DNA from: Luteolibacter sp. Y139
Lineage (GTDB): Bacteria > Verrucomicrobiota > Verrucomicrobiia > Verrucomicrobiales > Akkermansiaceae
Reading direction: 5' to 3'
NCBI RefSeq assembly: GCF_038066715.1
Contig: NZ_JBBUKT010000010.1
Location: forward strand, 1-64,000
Length of the DNA: 64,000 bases
The notes under the pieces are model-generated. The model had not been told where the DNA came from. It worked only from the letters and a program-made list of their open reading frames with translations, and searched no databases. This document shows, piece after piece, positions 24,837-33,802 of this stretch; within the stretch, counting starts at the first letter, position 1; the number at the start of each line of letters is the position of its first letter. The position numbers and the translations under genes are program-made.

Positions 24837-25658
24837 ATGAACCCTGAAACACCCATTGTCCTGTTAGGACCGCGGATGACCGATGATTCGGTCACCGTGT
24901 GGCGGACGTGCCTGGAGCTCGGCTGGACGCCTGAGCGAATCCAAGGCTGGCGGGTTGCAGAGCATCTCGCGATCTCAGGGCGACCGGTGATGATTTACGG
25001 AGAGCCGCTCTTTGCTGAAGCGGTGGCTGACCAGACCGGGTTAGTGCTGTTAGAGCCATCGATCGATTGGCTGACGACGTTGCCCCGGGAGCATCTGCTG
25101 CGGGACATCGAGCTGATGACGCTGGGCGAAGCACGCGCGCGGACGTCGCCCGCCTTCGTCAAACCTGCCGATGGCAAGATCTTCGAGCCGAAGGTTTATC
25201 CTTCCGGAAACGAGCTTCCCACCGACGAGCACGTGGACATGGACATCCCCGTGTTGCGCTCGGGCATCGTGGATTTCCGGCTCGAGGTGAGATGCTTCGT
25301 CCGGCAGCGGAACATCGTTACTCTCAGCCCCTATTGGCGGGATGGTGAACTCGCCCAGGATGAAGGCGGGCAGTGGAGCTTTCTAGAGGACGAAGAAAGC
25401 GGAGCCCGGGATTTCGCCGGAATGGTGCTGGCGGATGCTCGTGTGGCGCTGCCGTCGGCATGCACGCTCGACGTCGGTCGCCTGAGCGGCGGCGAATGGG
25501 CGGTGATCGAGGCAAATCCCTGCTGGGGTGCAGGGCTGTATGGATGCGACGCGAAGGAAGTGTTGCTCTCCATCCGGGATGCGATTGTGCCGAGAGGCTC
25601 GTTGTCTGATGACGACAAGCGCTGGGTTTCCAAGCGACGGGCCACCCTTCTCCCATGA
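24837..25658 (+). CDS. ATP-grasp domain protein (DUF4343-like)
   Basis: A 273-residue soluble protein with an ATP-grasp core: AFVKPADGKIFEPKVY (Lys-binding strand), EVRCFVRQRNIVTLSPYWRDG in the central sheet and WAVIEANPCWGAGLYGCD, with the acidic metal-binding residues in the last strand. The arrangement resembles the DUF4343 ATP-grasp family. Such enzymes ligate a carboxylate to an amine through acyl phosphate; the substrate is unknown. It stands between the VapBC operon and the zinc-ribbon protein gene. Confidence 0.78.
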   Translation: MNPETPIVLLGPRMTDDSVTVWRTCLELGWTPERIQGWRVAEHLAISGRPVMIYGEPLFAEAVADQTGLVLLEPSIDWLTTLPREHLLRDIELMTLGEARARTSPAFVKPADGKIFEPKVYPSGNELPTDEHVDMDIPVLRSGIVDFRLEVRCFVRQRNIVTLSPYWRDGELAQDEGGQWSFLEDEESGARDFAGMVLADARVALPSACTLDVGRLSGGEWAVIEANPCWGAGLYGCDAKEVLLSIRDAIVPRGSLSDDDKRWVSKRRATLLP

Positions 25659-25747
25659 GAGGAAGTCTTTGGTTTGCGCCGAGGGCATTCCAATGGATCG
25701 GGGCAATTCCCATCGCAGGAGAACGGTGACCTGATAGCCTGACGGCG

Positions 25748-26149
25748 ATGACTCTGGAGGAAATCGAGAGGGAATCGGCGAAACTCACGGCGGAGGAACG
25801 GGCTACTTTGGCGGCTCGTTTGCTGATGGACTCCGAATCGCGGCCCAGCGCTGAAATCCGGGACGAGCCGGAGCTGTGTGTCTGCCCGTCCTGTCAGAAA
25901 TCGACCAAGCGCATCGAGATCGAAACGGAGGCTGCCGATTGGGGGCGGATTCAGTTTCTCGGGAGATTGGCCGCGTGGAATCCCGACACGCAGCGGGCCA
26001 AGGTTTGCGAACATTGTGGCCACGTTTTTGACCGGACACTGGTCACCAATCCGGTGACGGACCGGATCGTCCAGTTCTTGTTCTTTGGCATTTCGGGGAT
26101 CGGGTTGGTTTGGTTGATAGTGATGATTGCGAAAGAGGTTTTGAGGTGA
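25748..26149 (+). CDS. Zinc-ribbon membrane protein with addiction-module-like N terminus
   Basis: A 133-residue protein in three parts. Residues 1-30 (EEIERESAKLTAEERATLAARLL) resemble the start of 'putative addiction module component' antitoxins. Residues about 42-100 hold two CxxC pairs (CPSC and CEHC), a likely zinc ribbon. Residues about 107-128 are a membrane helix (FGISGIGLVWLIVMIAKEV). I do not know a named family with this order. No toxin gene follows it, so the antitoxin-like segment is probably a reused helical motif. A palindromic 17-bp element lies just downstream. Confidence 0.65.
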   Translation: MTLEEIERESAKLTAEERATLAARLLMDSESRPSAEIRDEPELCVCPSCQKSTKRIEIETEAADWGRIQFLGRLAAWNPDTQRAKVCEHCGHVFDRTLVTNPVTDRIVQFLFFGISGIGLVWLIVMIAKEVLR

Positions 26150-26178
26150 GGGGCCCGGGAAGGGGAGGCCCCGGCCGG

Positions 26179-26195
26179 GTCGACGGAACGTCGGC
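26179..26195. repeat. 17-nt intergenic dyad (6-5-6 type), copy 1
   Basis: GTCGAC, a 5-nt spacer GGAAC, then GTCGGC. On the other strand the inner 15 bases are identical to those of the copy at 42534-42550. The element lies between the zinc-ribbon gene and the kinase gene. Confidence 0.6.
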
Positions 26196-26260
26196 ACCCC
26201 TTGACGGCTGAAATTTCCCCCTTGTCCCGCGGGAGTTCTTTCGAAAACTCCGGCGCCGCG

Positions 26261-27223
26261 ATGCCGACCGACTCGATTCTCTACGCCACCCGCCAGTACC
26301 TGGGGATCGCCCCGACTGTGTCCGTGACCCTGACCCCGATCAAGAAGGGCGCTTCGGGGCGGACGATCGTGCGGGTTGCGACGCCGGGGAAGGACCCGTT
26401 CATCGGCATCCACTGGACGGACGAGCGGCCGGACAGCGACAATTTCCTGCCGGTGGCGAAGTTCCTGAAGGCGACGAAGATCAACGTGCCGGAGATTTTC
26501 CACGAAATCCCGCACCGCCGGGTGGCGCTGGTGGAGGACCTGGGAGACACGGATCTGCTGTCCCTGAAGGACCGGCCGTTTGCGGAGCGGGAGCCATATT
26601 ACCGCTCGGCGCTGCAGCAGATCGACAAGCTCTTCTACTCGAAAGGGCCGAAGGATTTCGAGCTGATGCCAGCCTTCGATGAGTCGCTCTATCGCTGGGA
26701 GCAGGAGTATTTCTTCGATCACCTGGTGGAGGACCTGCTGGGGATGGATGCCTCCGGGCTTCGGGAAAACGAGGATTTCCAGGCGCTGGCGAAACGTCTC
26801 GGGAGCTCGGCGAAGCACCTGGTGCACCGGGATTTCCAGTCGCAGAACCTGCTGTTGAAAGACGGGAAGGCGTGGTGGATCGATTTCCAGGGGATGCGCC
26901 GCGGGCGGCAGGAGTATGACATCGCCTCGCTCGTGTTTGACCCCTACATGGATCACTCGGCGGAGGACCGGGAGGCGATCCTCTCGATCTGGGAGGACAT
27001 TTCCGAGGACCGGCCGGAGACGACGATCTTCCGCCAGTGCGCGGCCCAGCGGCTGATGCAGGCGCTGGGGGCGTATGGAAACATCGCCAGGAACAAGGGG
27101 GATGAGTGGTATCTCCAGTTCGTCGCGCCGGCCGCACGCAGTCTGGCGGAGGTGACCGCGGGGACGCCGCTGGAAAAACCCCTCGCGCCGGTGCTCGCGA
27201 AAGCGACAGAGTTCGCGCCGTGA
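26261..27223 (+). CDS. AmgK-like aminoglycoside-phosphotransferase-family sugar kinase
   Basis: A 320-residue protein of the APH fold, close in layout to COG3178/AmgK (anomeric MurNAc/GlcNAc kinase). The N lobe has KKGASGRTIVRV; the catalytic loop is VHRDFQSQNLLL (H189, D191, N196), the metal-binding motif WIDFQGMRRG (D208) and the following YDIASLVFDPY is characteristic of this branch. AmgK makes MurNAc-1-phosphate, which MurU converts to UDP-MurNAc. The ATG at 26261 was preferred to a TTG 60 bp upstream because it begins just before the fold. The next gene starts with GTG overlapping this stop by 4 bp. The sugar specificity is inferred. Confidence 0.82.
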   Translation: MPTDSILYATRQYLGIAPTVSVTLTPIKKGASGRTIVRVATPGKDPFIGIHWTDERPDSDNFLPVAKFLKATKINVPEIFHEIPHRRVALVEDLGDTDLLSLKDRPFAEREPYYRSALQQIDKLFYSKGPKDFELMPAFDESLYRWEQEYFFDHLVEDLLGMDASGLRENEDFQALAKRLGSSAKHLVHRDFQSQNLLLKDGKAWWIDFQGMRRGRQEYDIASLVFDPYMDHSAEDREAILSIWEDISEDRPETTIFRQCAAQRLMQALGAYGNIARNKGDEWYLQFVAPAARSLAEVTAGTPLEKPLAPVLAKATEFAP

Positions 27224-28863
27224 ATACCCCGTCGAGCCGGACCTTCACCAACGCCGCGATTTTGCTCGGCGTGGGGCTGTTCGCGCTCGGTGGAGCCTCG
27301 CTGATCCCGCCGCTGCGGGCGCTGGAGCGGTTCATCGTGAAGCAGATCGCACTGCAGATCGATCCGGTAGATACGATTCTCGATGGCCAGGGCAGCCAGG
27401 AGACCCCGTGGACGCGCCGGAAGGCGGTGCCGCCGGTGGTGCCACCGCCGCCGCGGGTGCTGACGATCGATGAGGATCCGGAGCATTGGTTCAGTGCTTC
27501 GCCGCTGGCAGCAGTCGATCATGCCTTGATTTTCGCCCGGCTGGCCGATGTCGGTCACAAGACGCTCGGGGTGGGCCACCTGATGGTGTGGGATCAGACG
27601 GATCCACTGGCGATGGGGGCGCTGCGGAAGCAGCTGGACCGCTTCGATGCGGCGGTGCTGGCACTGCCGCTGGCCCATGGTGCCGCGCCGGAGCCGGTGG
27701 CCGCGCCTTTCCTTCGCTGGTCGATCCCGGCGAGCGATGCGAAGGGGAAGGTTTCGGGGTTGCCGCAAGTGAACCGAGTCTCGATCCCGAATGTGGAGCT
27801 TGGAGGGCAGAAGACCCTGGGTGGGTTCTCGCTGTTAGAGAACGAGAAGGACCCGGGGGATGGGAAGCAGGCCCTGCTCGCGCAGTGGGGAGACCGGGTG
27901 ATTTTCTCTTTCCCGCTGGCGGTGGAGATCGCCGCGAACGGGCTGACGCCCGCCGATGTGCTGGTCAATGTCGGGCGGGAGGTCCGTCTCGGCATGGATG
28001 GCCCGGTGATTCCCATCGATGGCTTCGGCCGGGGTGCGGTGGCGGCGAACGTGCAGACGATCGAGGCCCCGGCGATGCGGCTGATTTACGAGAAGAACTC
28101 GCTGCCGCCGATGGCGGAGCCGCTGGTCACGCGCGATGTGCGGGCGGACTTGCCGCCCGAGGAGAAGGCGTGGTCGGACCGGCTGGCCGCGAGCGTGCAG
28201 GCGCTGCGGCAGGCGCAGCGCTTCCAGCAGGCGGTGACGCTGCCGCGGCCGGACACGCTGATGGAGCTGGCGCTGATGCTGGGCATGGTTTTCTTCGGCA
28301 CGTGGGCGACCTGCCAGCGGCACATCGCGTGGCGGGCCATCACGGCGCTGATGCTGGCGGGGATCGGGGCACAGCTGCTGTATCTCTTCGCCTCGCGGCA
28401 GAACCTGTGGCTGCCGCCGCTGGCGATCCTGTCGCCGGGGCTGACGGCCTTCGGGCTGGCGTTTGCGAAGAAGGGCGGAGCTGAAGCTCCGGTCGTAGTA
28501 GCGGCGGGCTCTTCTCCGGTGATCGATATTTCCTCGGAGATCGTGAGACCTGCGCCGGTGGTGCTGCCTGCTCCTGCGCAGCTGGTCATTTCCGAACCCG
28601 CGCCCGAGACGGAACCCATTTACCCGTCCGTGTATGACTGGCCTGATTCGGTTGCACCGGTGGATGAGGTAGAGTCGGCTCCCAAGCCGGCCCGCAAGGC
28701 GGCCAAGAAAGCCGCTGCGAAGAAAGCGGCCACCAAGGCTCCGGCGAAGAAGGCGGCCAAGAAAGCTCCCGCCAAAAAGGCCGCGAAGAAGGCAACGCGG
28801 AAGAAGGCCGAAGCCACGGACGACGTGGAAGCCGAGCCGGCTGACGACGAAACGGCTTCCTGA
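27220..28863 (+). CDS. CHASE2-like membrane protein with histone H1-like Lys/Ala tail
   Basis: A 547-residue protein with GTG start overlapping the kinase stop (GTGA). An N-terminal helix (about 7-29) leads to an extracytoplasmic domain (about 35-340) resembling CHASE2 sensors, with RVLTIDEDPEHW and DRFDAAVLALPL. Three membrane helices follow (about 346-366, 370-391, 396-416), the normal CHASE2 topology, placing the C terminus in the cytoplasm. The expected kinase or cyclase output domain is missing. Instead there is a Pro/Val-rich linker and, at about 488-531, a KAAKKA/PAKKA repeat like eukaryotic H1 and bacterial histone-H1-like proteins, followed by an acidic tail. The tail may bind DNA or RNA at the membrane. 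The argB start is 35 bp downstream. Confidence 0.75.
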   Translation: MNTPSSRTFTNAAILLGVGLFALGGASLIPPLRALERFIVKQIALQIDPVDTILDGQGSQETPWTRRKAVPPVVPPPPRVLTIDEDPEHWFSASPLAAVDHALIFARLADVGHKTLGVGHLMVWDQTDPLAMGALRKQLDRFDAAVLALPLAHGAAPEPVAAPFLRWSIPASDAKGKVSGLPQVNRVSIPNVELGGQKTLGGFSLLENEKDPGDGKQALLAQWGDRVIFSFPLAVEIAANGLTPADVLVNVGREVRLGMDGPVIPIDGFGRGAVAANVQTIEAPAMRLIYEKNSLPPMAEPLVTRDVRADLPPEEKAWSDRLAASVQALRQAQRFQQAVTLPRPDTLMELALMLGMVFFGTWATCQRHIAWRAITALMLAGIGAQLLYLFASRQNLWLPPLAILSPGLTAFGLAFAKKGGAEAPVVVAAGSSPVIDISSEIVRPAPVVLPAPAQLVISEPAPETEPIYPSVYDWPDSVAPVDEVESAPKPARKAAKKAAAKKAATKAPAKKAAKKAPAKKAAKKATRKKAEATDDVEAEPADDETAS

Positions 28864-28898
28864 CATTTCCAGATTTCCAATCCAAGATCCTCGCTCCC

Positions 28899-29777
28899 AT
28901 GTCGCTCCAGCATCCCATCGAAAAAGCCGAGTCCCTGATCGAAGCGCTGCCGTATTTGCAGGCCTTCCGCGGGAAGACCTTTCTCATCAAGATGGGTGGC
29001 TCGGCGATGGAGGATCCGGACTTGGTGGCGAAGGTGATGCGCGATGTCGTCTTCCTTGAGGTGGCCGGCATCAATCCGATCGTGGTGCACGGCGGTGGCA
29101 AGGCGATCTCCGCGGCGATGAAGGATGCGGGACTGGATGCCGAGTTCGTCGGCGGCTTCCGCGTGACCTCGGACCAGGCGATTTCGATCGTGGAGAAGGT
29201 GCTCTCGAATGAGATCAATCCGGGCCTCGTCCGCATGATCCGTGACCTCGGCGGCAAGGCCGTGGGCATCGCGGGGACGGATGTTTTCCTCGGCGAGAAG
29301 ATGCATGCCACGGGCAAGGATGGCGAACGCGTGGATCTCGGCCGGGTGGGGGAAGTGGTGGGTTGCCAGCTCGGGCAGATGGATGCGGCGCACCGCGCGG
29401 GCATCGTGCCGGTGATCTCGCCGCTCGCTGCGGAACTTGCGACCGGGCGTCCGCTCAATATCAATGCGGACCTTGCCGCGGCCGCGCTCGCGAAGGAGTT
29501 GCGGGTCGCGAAGTTGGTCTATCTTTCCGATGTGCCCGGGCTGATGAAGGACCCGACAAAGCCGGAGACCCTGATCAAGTCGGTGAGCCGCGCGCAGGCG
29601 GATGAGCTGATGGCGGACGGAACGATTTCCGGCGGCATGATCCCGAAGGTGAAGAGCGCGGTGGATGCGCTGAATGCGGGGGTGAGGAAGGTGCACTTCA
29701 TCGATGGCCGACTGCCGCATGCGTTGCTGCTGGAGATCTTCACGCACGGTGGCATCGGCACCGAGGTGACGCGCTAA
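28899..29777 (+). CDS. argB: Acetylglutamate kinase
   Basis: A 292-residue amino-acid kinase, the second step of arginine synthesis from glutamate. Motifs are FLIKMGGSAM (ATP site), IVVHGGGKAIS (substrate site), GLVRMIRDLGGKAVGI and INADLAAAALAKEL, with LVYLSDVPGLM and SGGMIPKVKSA near the C terminus. Length is normal. The N-terminal ~20 residues (EKAESLIEALPYLQAF) form the extra helix found in arginine-inhibited, hexameric enzymes, so feedback inhibition is likely. It follows the CHASE2-like gene by 35 bp. Its stop overlaps the convergent CHAT gene by 4 bp. Confidence 0.97.
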   Translation: MSLQHPIEKAESLIEALPYLQAFRGKTFLIKMGGSAMEDPDLVAKVMRDVVFLEVAGINPIVVHGGGKAISAAMKDAGLDAEFVGGFRVTSDQAISIVEKVLSNEINPGLVRMIRDLGGKAVGIAGTDVFLGEKMHATGKDGERVDLGRVGEVVGCQLGQMDAAHRAGIVPVISPLAAELATGRPLNINADLAAAALAKELRVAKLVYLSDVPGLMKDPTKPETLIKSVSRAQADELMADGTISGGMIPKVKSAVDALNAGVRKVHFIDGRLPHALLLEIFTHGGIGTEVTR

Positions 29778-32470
29778 GCGGTGCGGCGCTTGAAGAGGCG
29801 CGCGACGACGAAGAGGAGCAGCGGCAGCACGAGCGCGAGGCGCTTCCAGGGGAAGGCGGGCTTGGTCGCGGGTGTGCTGGTGGATTGCGCGGCGGCGATT
29901 TCCGCGCCGGTGGCGAGCGGCGTATTCTGGCTCAGGACGAAGGGGGCGTAGCGTAGCACGGCGGCTTCGAATTCGTCGTCGTTCTTGGCCTTGGCGAGGA
30001 ACTCGCGTTGGCATTGCCAGAGTGCTTGAGCCGGACGATCGGAGGCGAGTGCGAGCTGATAGAAACGCTCCATGAACTCGGGCGTGGAGCGGTCGGAGAC
30101 TGGCCACAGGGCGACGACGACTTCGCGGGCACCGGCGAGGGCGAAGCCCCGGCGCAGGCCGAGCAGGCCTTCGCCGGAGACGGCGGTGCCGGCGCCGGAT
30201 TCGCAGGAGGAGAGGGTGACGAGGCGGGTGCCTTGCAGCGGGAGCTTGGCGACCTCGGAGGGGAAGAGGAGGTCATCGTCCGGTGAGAAGAGCGGACTGT
30301 CTGCCTTTCTCAGCGCTGCTCCATGCAAGAGCAGGCCGCCGGCGTGGAGCAGGTCCGCGTGCTCGTCGAAGTCGAGGTCGGTGGCGGGTGACAGGTCATC
30401 CGCGAGGAAGAAGGCGTGGCAGCCCAGGTGCAGCACGGCGGGTGCTTTCGGGAGAGAGGCGAGTGCTTGTTCGCTGGCCTTTTCATTCCGCAGGAACTCG
30501 GAGCCGCGCGGTGCGAGCTTCTCCAGCCGGCTCATTTCGTCGGCGGTGCCCGGCATGTCGGCGAGGCTGGCGAGAAGTTCTAACAAAGGGTCATCGCCGG
30601 GAGGCTCTTTCGATTTCGGGAACTCCGAGACTCCTAGTAGTTCCCATGGCGATGAGGAGAGCTTCGTGGTTGCGGCGGGATTCAGGAGATCGCGGCCACT
30701 GGTGACGGTGGCGACCTGGAGGAAGCGCGAGCATAGCGGCTGCATGCCCTCATCCATCAGTGCGGGCAGGGGCAGGAAATGCAGCGCGCCGTCCGGGGAG
30801 AAGGCGATGTGCTGCGTCTCGGCGGGAAGCTCGCGGGCGATGGGTTCCCAGAATTTCTGATGAAGGGAGCGGAGGATGCCGCGGAGCTTCAGCGCGGGTG
30901 GTGGATTGCTTTTGCCAGCGAGGGCACTGGCCCGCCAGGCGAGGCGTTCGCGGAAGGCGGCGAGCCAGCGCTGGAGGTCCTCCTCGGTGCCTAGCAGCAC
31001 CCACTTCGGCGGGCCCTGGGGAAGCAGGATGACGGCTCCGTAGGTGTCCGTGCCGTCGAGGGCGGTGAAGCGCGTGGCATCGACCAGCGCCGAGCCGGGT
31101 GCGAGTGACTTCTGCACCGTTTGCCAGTCAGGGACGGCATCGGTCTTGCCTCCGGAGAGCATGGCATCGAAGAGGCGTGCCTTCGTGGCGAGCAGAACAT
31201 GAGCGATGCGCTGGGGATCGCCGGTGGCGCAGGGCAGGGAGACGAGATCGTGGCGCTGGAGGAAATTCAGCCGCTCCTGCTCGCTGCCGTGGCCGATGAG
31301 TTCATCGAGCACGGCGATGCCGAGTTCGGTGGCGCGGTCGATTTCCGGGGCGGCGGATTCGATCACCGAGATGCCGATGTTGGTGGCGCGATTGATTTCG
31401 GCCGCGGCATTGGGTGCGCCGGAGAGCAGCGCATTCCGGGCGAGATTGCGGGCGGTCTCGGCGGTCTGGAGGTGGATGCGGGGGAGGTGCTTCTCTTGGA
31501 GCGCTGCGGCCCGGCGCAGGGATTGTTCCGCGCCCTTGTAGTCGCCCTCGGCTTGTTGGGCGGCTCCCAGATTGTTCAGCGGAGTGATCAGCGAAGGGTG
31601 CTGGGGATCGAAGGATTTCTCCAACAGCGCCAGGGCCTCCGCGAAAGAGGCGCGGGCCTCCGAGGCATTGCCGGCGGAGAGATCGAGCGCGCCGAGGTTG
31701 TTGATGAAGGGGACGGCCCGGAAAGGGGTGTCGTGGTAAAAGGTGCGTGCTTCGCTGGCGGCTTCTTCCATGCCCTTGCGGGCTTCTTCGGTTTTTCCCA
31801 AGCGCAGGTTCGACAGCGCGAGCTGGCTGGAAAGCGAGAGGCGCAGCTCGGGATTCTCGAATTTGAGCGCGAGCGCCTCACGGAAAGTGTCCGCCGCACG
31901 GGCGTGGCTGCCGAGCACGTGGAGGTAGCGGCCGAGATTGCCGAGCCGGCGTGCCCGGGACTCGACGTCATCGGCCGGGGTGGCATCGAGCGCTTGGCGG
32001 AGCAGCTCGCCGGCTTCCGGGTAGTTTCCTTGGGCGAGGAGGTTGAGGGCGAGGTTGTCGGTGCCTTGTAGCCGCTCGGCTCCCTCAGGGCGGAGTTCGA
32101 TGACTTGTCGAAGGTGTTTCTCGGCGTCCGTTCCTTTTCCGAGATCCTGCTCGGCCATGGCCAATGCCTCCAAGGCATCCGAGCGTCCCGCGGGGCTGTC
32201 GGTGGCGAGGCGCTCGACCGCGGTTTGCAGATGGGGAAGGGCCTCCTCCGCCTTGCCGGCCTGTCGCTCGATGACGCCGAGCGCTTGCAGCGCGCGGCCG
32301 AGTTCGATGGCGTTTTCGTCCGAGGGTGCTTTTTGCCACGCCGCTTCCCAGTCGGCGACGAGAGCTTCGAGTTCCTTTTCCGCCGCGGCCAAGTCGTTCG
32401 TATCGAGCGCACGGGCCGCTCCCATGCCGAGGATCAGCAGGGTGGCGAGAGCGCGACGAATCGGGGGCAT
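29774..32470 (-). CDS. CHAT-domain protein with TPR repeats (caspase-like)
   Basis: An 898-residue protein. After a signal peptide (about 1-21) there are TPR repeats to about residue 360 (for example AAEKELEALVADWEAAWQ, ALNLLAQGNYPEAGELLRQAL in outline). The C-terminal CHAT domain (about 500-830) has the caspase-like dyad: H685 in LHLGCHAFF and C756 in LSSCESGAG. A final membrane helix (about 873-893) ends with KRRTA, so the CHAT domain probably faces outward and is tail-anchored. TPR-CHAT proteases can be regulated by partner proteins or act within defence systems, but no partner gene is next to this one. Both catalytic residues are intact. Confidence 0.92.
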   Translation of the reverse strand: MPPIRRALATLLILGMGAARALDTNDLAAAEKELEALVADWEAAWQKAPSDENAIELGRALQALGVIERQAGKAEEALPHLQTAVERLATDSPAGRSDALEALAMAEQDLGKGTDAEKHLRQVIELRPEGAERLQGTDNLALNLLAQGNYPEAGELLRQALDATPADDVESRARRLGNLGRYLHVLGSHARAADTFREALALKFENPELRLSLSSQLALSNLRLGKTEEARKGMEEAASEARTFYHDTPFRAVPFINNLGALDLSAGNASEARASFAEALALLEKSFDPQHPSLITPLNNLGAAQQAEGDYKGAEQSLRRAAALQEKHLPRIHLQTAETARNLARNALLSGAPNAAAEINRATNIGISVIESAAPEIDRATELGIAVLDELIGHGSEQERLNFLQRHDLVSLPCATGDPQRIAHVLLATKARLFDAMLSGGKTDAVPDWQTVQKSLAPGSALVDATRFTALDGTDTYGAVILLPQGPPKWVLLGTEEDLQRWLAAFRERLAWRASALAGKSNPPPALKLRGILRSLHQKFWEPIARELPAETQHIAFSPDGALHFLPLPALMDEGMQPLCSRFLQVATVTSGRDLLNPAATTKLSSSPWELLGVSEFPKSKEPPGDDPLLELLASLADMPGTADEMSRLEKLAPRGSEFLRNEKASEQALASLPKAPAVLHLGCHAFFLADDLSPATDLDFDEHADLLHAGGLLLHGAALRKADSPLFSPDDDLLFPSEVAKLPLQGTRLVTLSSCESGAGTAVSGEGLLGLRRGFALAGAREVVVALWPVSDRSTPEFMERFYQLALASDRPAQALWQCQREFLAKAKNDDEFEAAVLRYAPFVLSQNTPLATGAEIAAAQSTSTPATKPAFPWKRLALVLPLLLFVVARLFKRRTA

Positions 32471-32577
32471 CGGGGTTAGAAGCTACGTCGTTAACATCCC
32501 CGAAGTGTTCTCCGGTGACAAGCCTGCCAGCCAGTCTTCGCTTGAATACCCGCGCTTTGGGCGGAGTCTGAAATGCC

Positions 32578-33363
32578 ATGAAAGTCGCTGCACTGATTCT
32601 TGCCCTGAGCTTGCCGGCTCTGGCCGACTGGAAAGACGATGTGACCCCGGCCACGCTGGGCCCTCAGCCGAAGCTGGTGCCGCAGGAGTTCGAGTACCGG
32701 CTCTCGTGGAATGGGATGGTGGATGCCGGAAAGCTCACCTTCACCTTCGGCAAGCCGGATCCGAAGTTCCCGACCGACTACGTGACGCGGGTGACGGGTG
32801 GCAGCACGGGCGTGGCTTCCAAGCTCTACAAGAGCGATATCGCCCTGATTTCACGGCTCGATCCCGCGACCCTGAGGCCGCGCGCGTCGGTGGGCGTGCA
32901 AAACGAAGGGGATGAAATCGTGACCACCCGCAGCACGTGGGCGGGCACCCAGGTGACCAGCGAGCACGTGACCAAGGTGGTCAAGACCGGTGTGGAGGCC
33001 AAGCTGGACAGCACTTTTGTGTTCACCCCGGTGCACGACATCGTCTCGGCGATGCTTCATGTCCGCAGCCAGAAGTTGGACAATGGCGACACGCTCACGA
33101 TGCCGCTGATGCCTTTCAACAAGCCCTACCTGATGCGGGTAGAGGTGCTGGGGAGGGAGAAATTCGCCAACCGGGACACGATCAAGCTCTCGGTTTCCCT
33201 CCAAAAGATCGAGCCGAAGACCAAGACACTGCTGCCCTACAAGAAGATGAAGAGCACGACGATGTGGCTGTCCGACGATGCCAACCGGATCCCGGTGGAG
33301 CTGCGTTCGGAGGTTTTCATCGGCGATGTGCGGATGACCCTGGCCGGGGCGAAGAAGCTCTGA
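32578..33363 (+). CDS. DUF3108 secreted protein
   Basis: A 261-residue protein with a signal peptide (about 1-16) and the DUF3108 beta-rich fold: EFEYRLSWNGMVDAGKLTFTF, then LYKSDIALISRLDPATLRP, VHDIVSAMLHVRSQKL, and MWLSDDANRIPVEL near the end (key residues shown). The family is common in Gram-negative periplasms with no proven function; some members are linked to lipid or LPS handling. It stands alone, 107 bp from the divergent CHAT gene. Confidence 0.88.
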   Translation: MKVAALILALSLPALADWKDDVTPATLGPQPKLVPQEFEYRLSWNGMVDAGKLTFTFGKPDPKFPTDYVTRVTGGSTGVASKLYKSDIALISRLDPATLRPRASVGVQNEGDEIVTTRSTWAGTQVTSEHVTKVVKTGVEAKLDSTFVFTPVHDIVSAMLHVRSQKLDNGDTLTMPLMPFNKPYLMRVEVLGREKFANRDTIKLSVSLQKIEPKTKTLLPYKKMKSTTMWLSDDANRIPVELRSEVFIGDVRMTLAGAKKL

Positions 33364-33567
33364 GTAGCGGTCGGTTGCCTCGACCACGTTTAATTGACGG
33401 CCGTTTGGCGTGCAAAACGCGTCAAGCACGTAGAACTACGCTAAAACACTCGCTTGCCATTTTGTCCGATTTTGGAAAAGATAAGTCAACCTTAGCCGGA
33501 AGTAAGTATTTCTAGTGCGAAATGCATGATTCCCAAGGGGTTCTGTTCCCTTCCCCCGATAGTAACC

Positions 33568-33753
33568 ATGTCTTCGACCACGCCGGACGACCTAATGAAT
33601 GCCTTGGCCACCGAGTTGGGGGCCTTGAATGAGGCAAGCGCGGAACGTCTCACGACCATCCTGCGCGGCCTGTTTGCCTGCATGCAGGATCTTAACAGCC
33701 GGCTTGCCGTGCTGGAGAGCCAGGCGGCGCTGCAGGCGAACGGGGAGAATTGA
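33568..33753 (+). CDS. Small hypothetical coiled-coil protein
   Basis: A 61-residue frame, MSSTTPDDLMNAL..., with amphipathic helices and a heptad-like C terminus (LNSRLAVLESQAALQ). I do not recognise it. The start at 33568 follows an A/T-rich leader of about 200 bp after the DUF3108 gene that could hold its promoter. Codon use is compatible with neighbours, so it is probably a real gene. Confidence 0.5.
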   Translation: MSSTTPDDLMNALATELGALNEASAERLTTILRGLFACMQDLNSRLAVLESQAALQANGEN

Positions 33754-33802
33754 TGGATCTGAAGCCCGGAGAACCGCGTTGGTCCTCCGGGCCCCATTGG
33801 GA

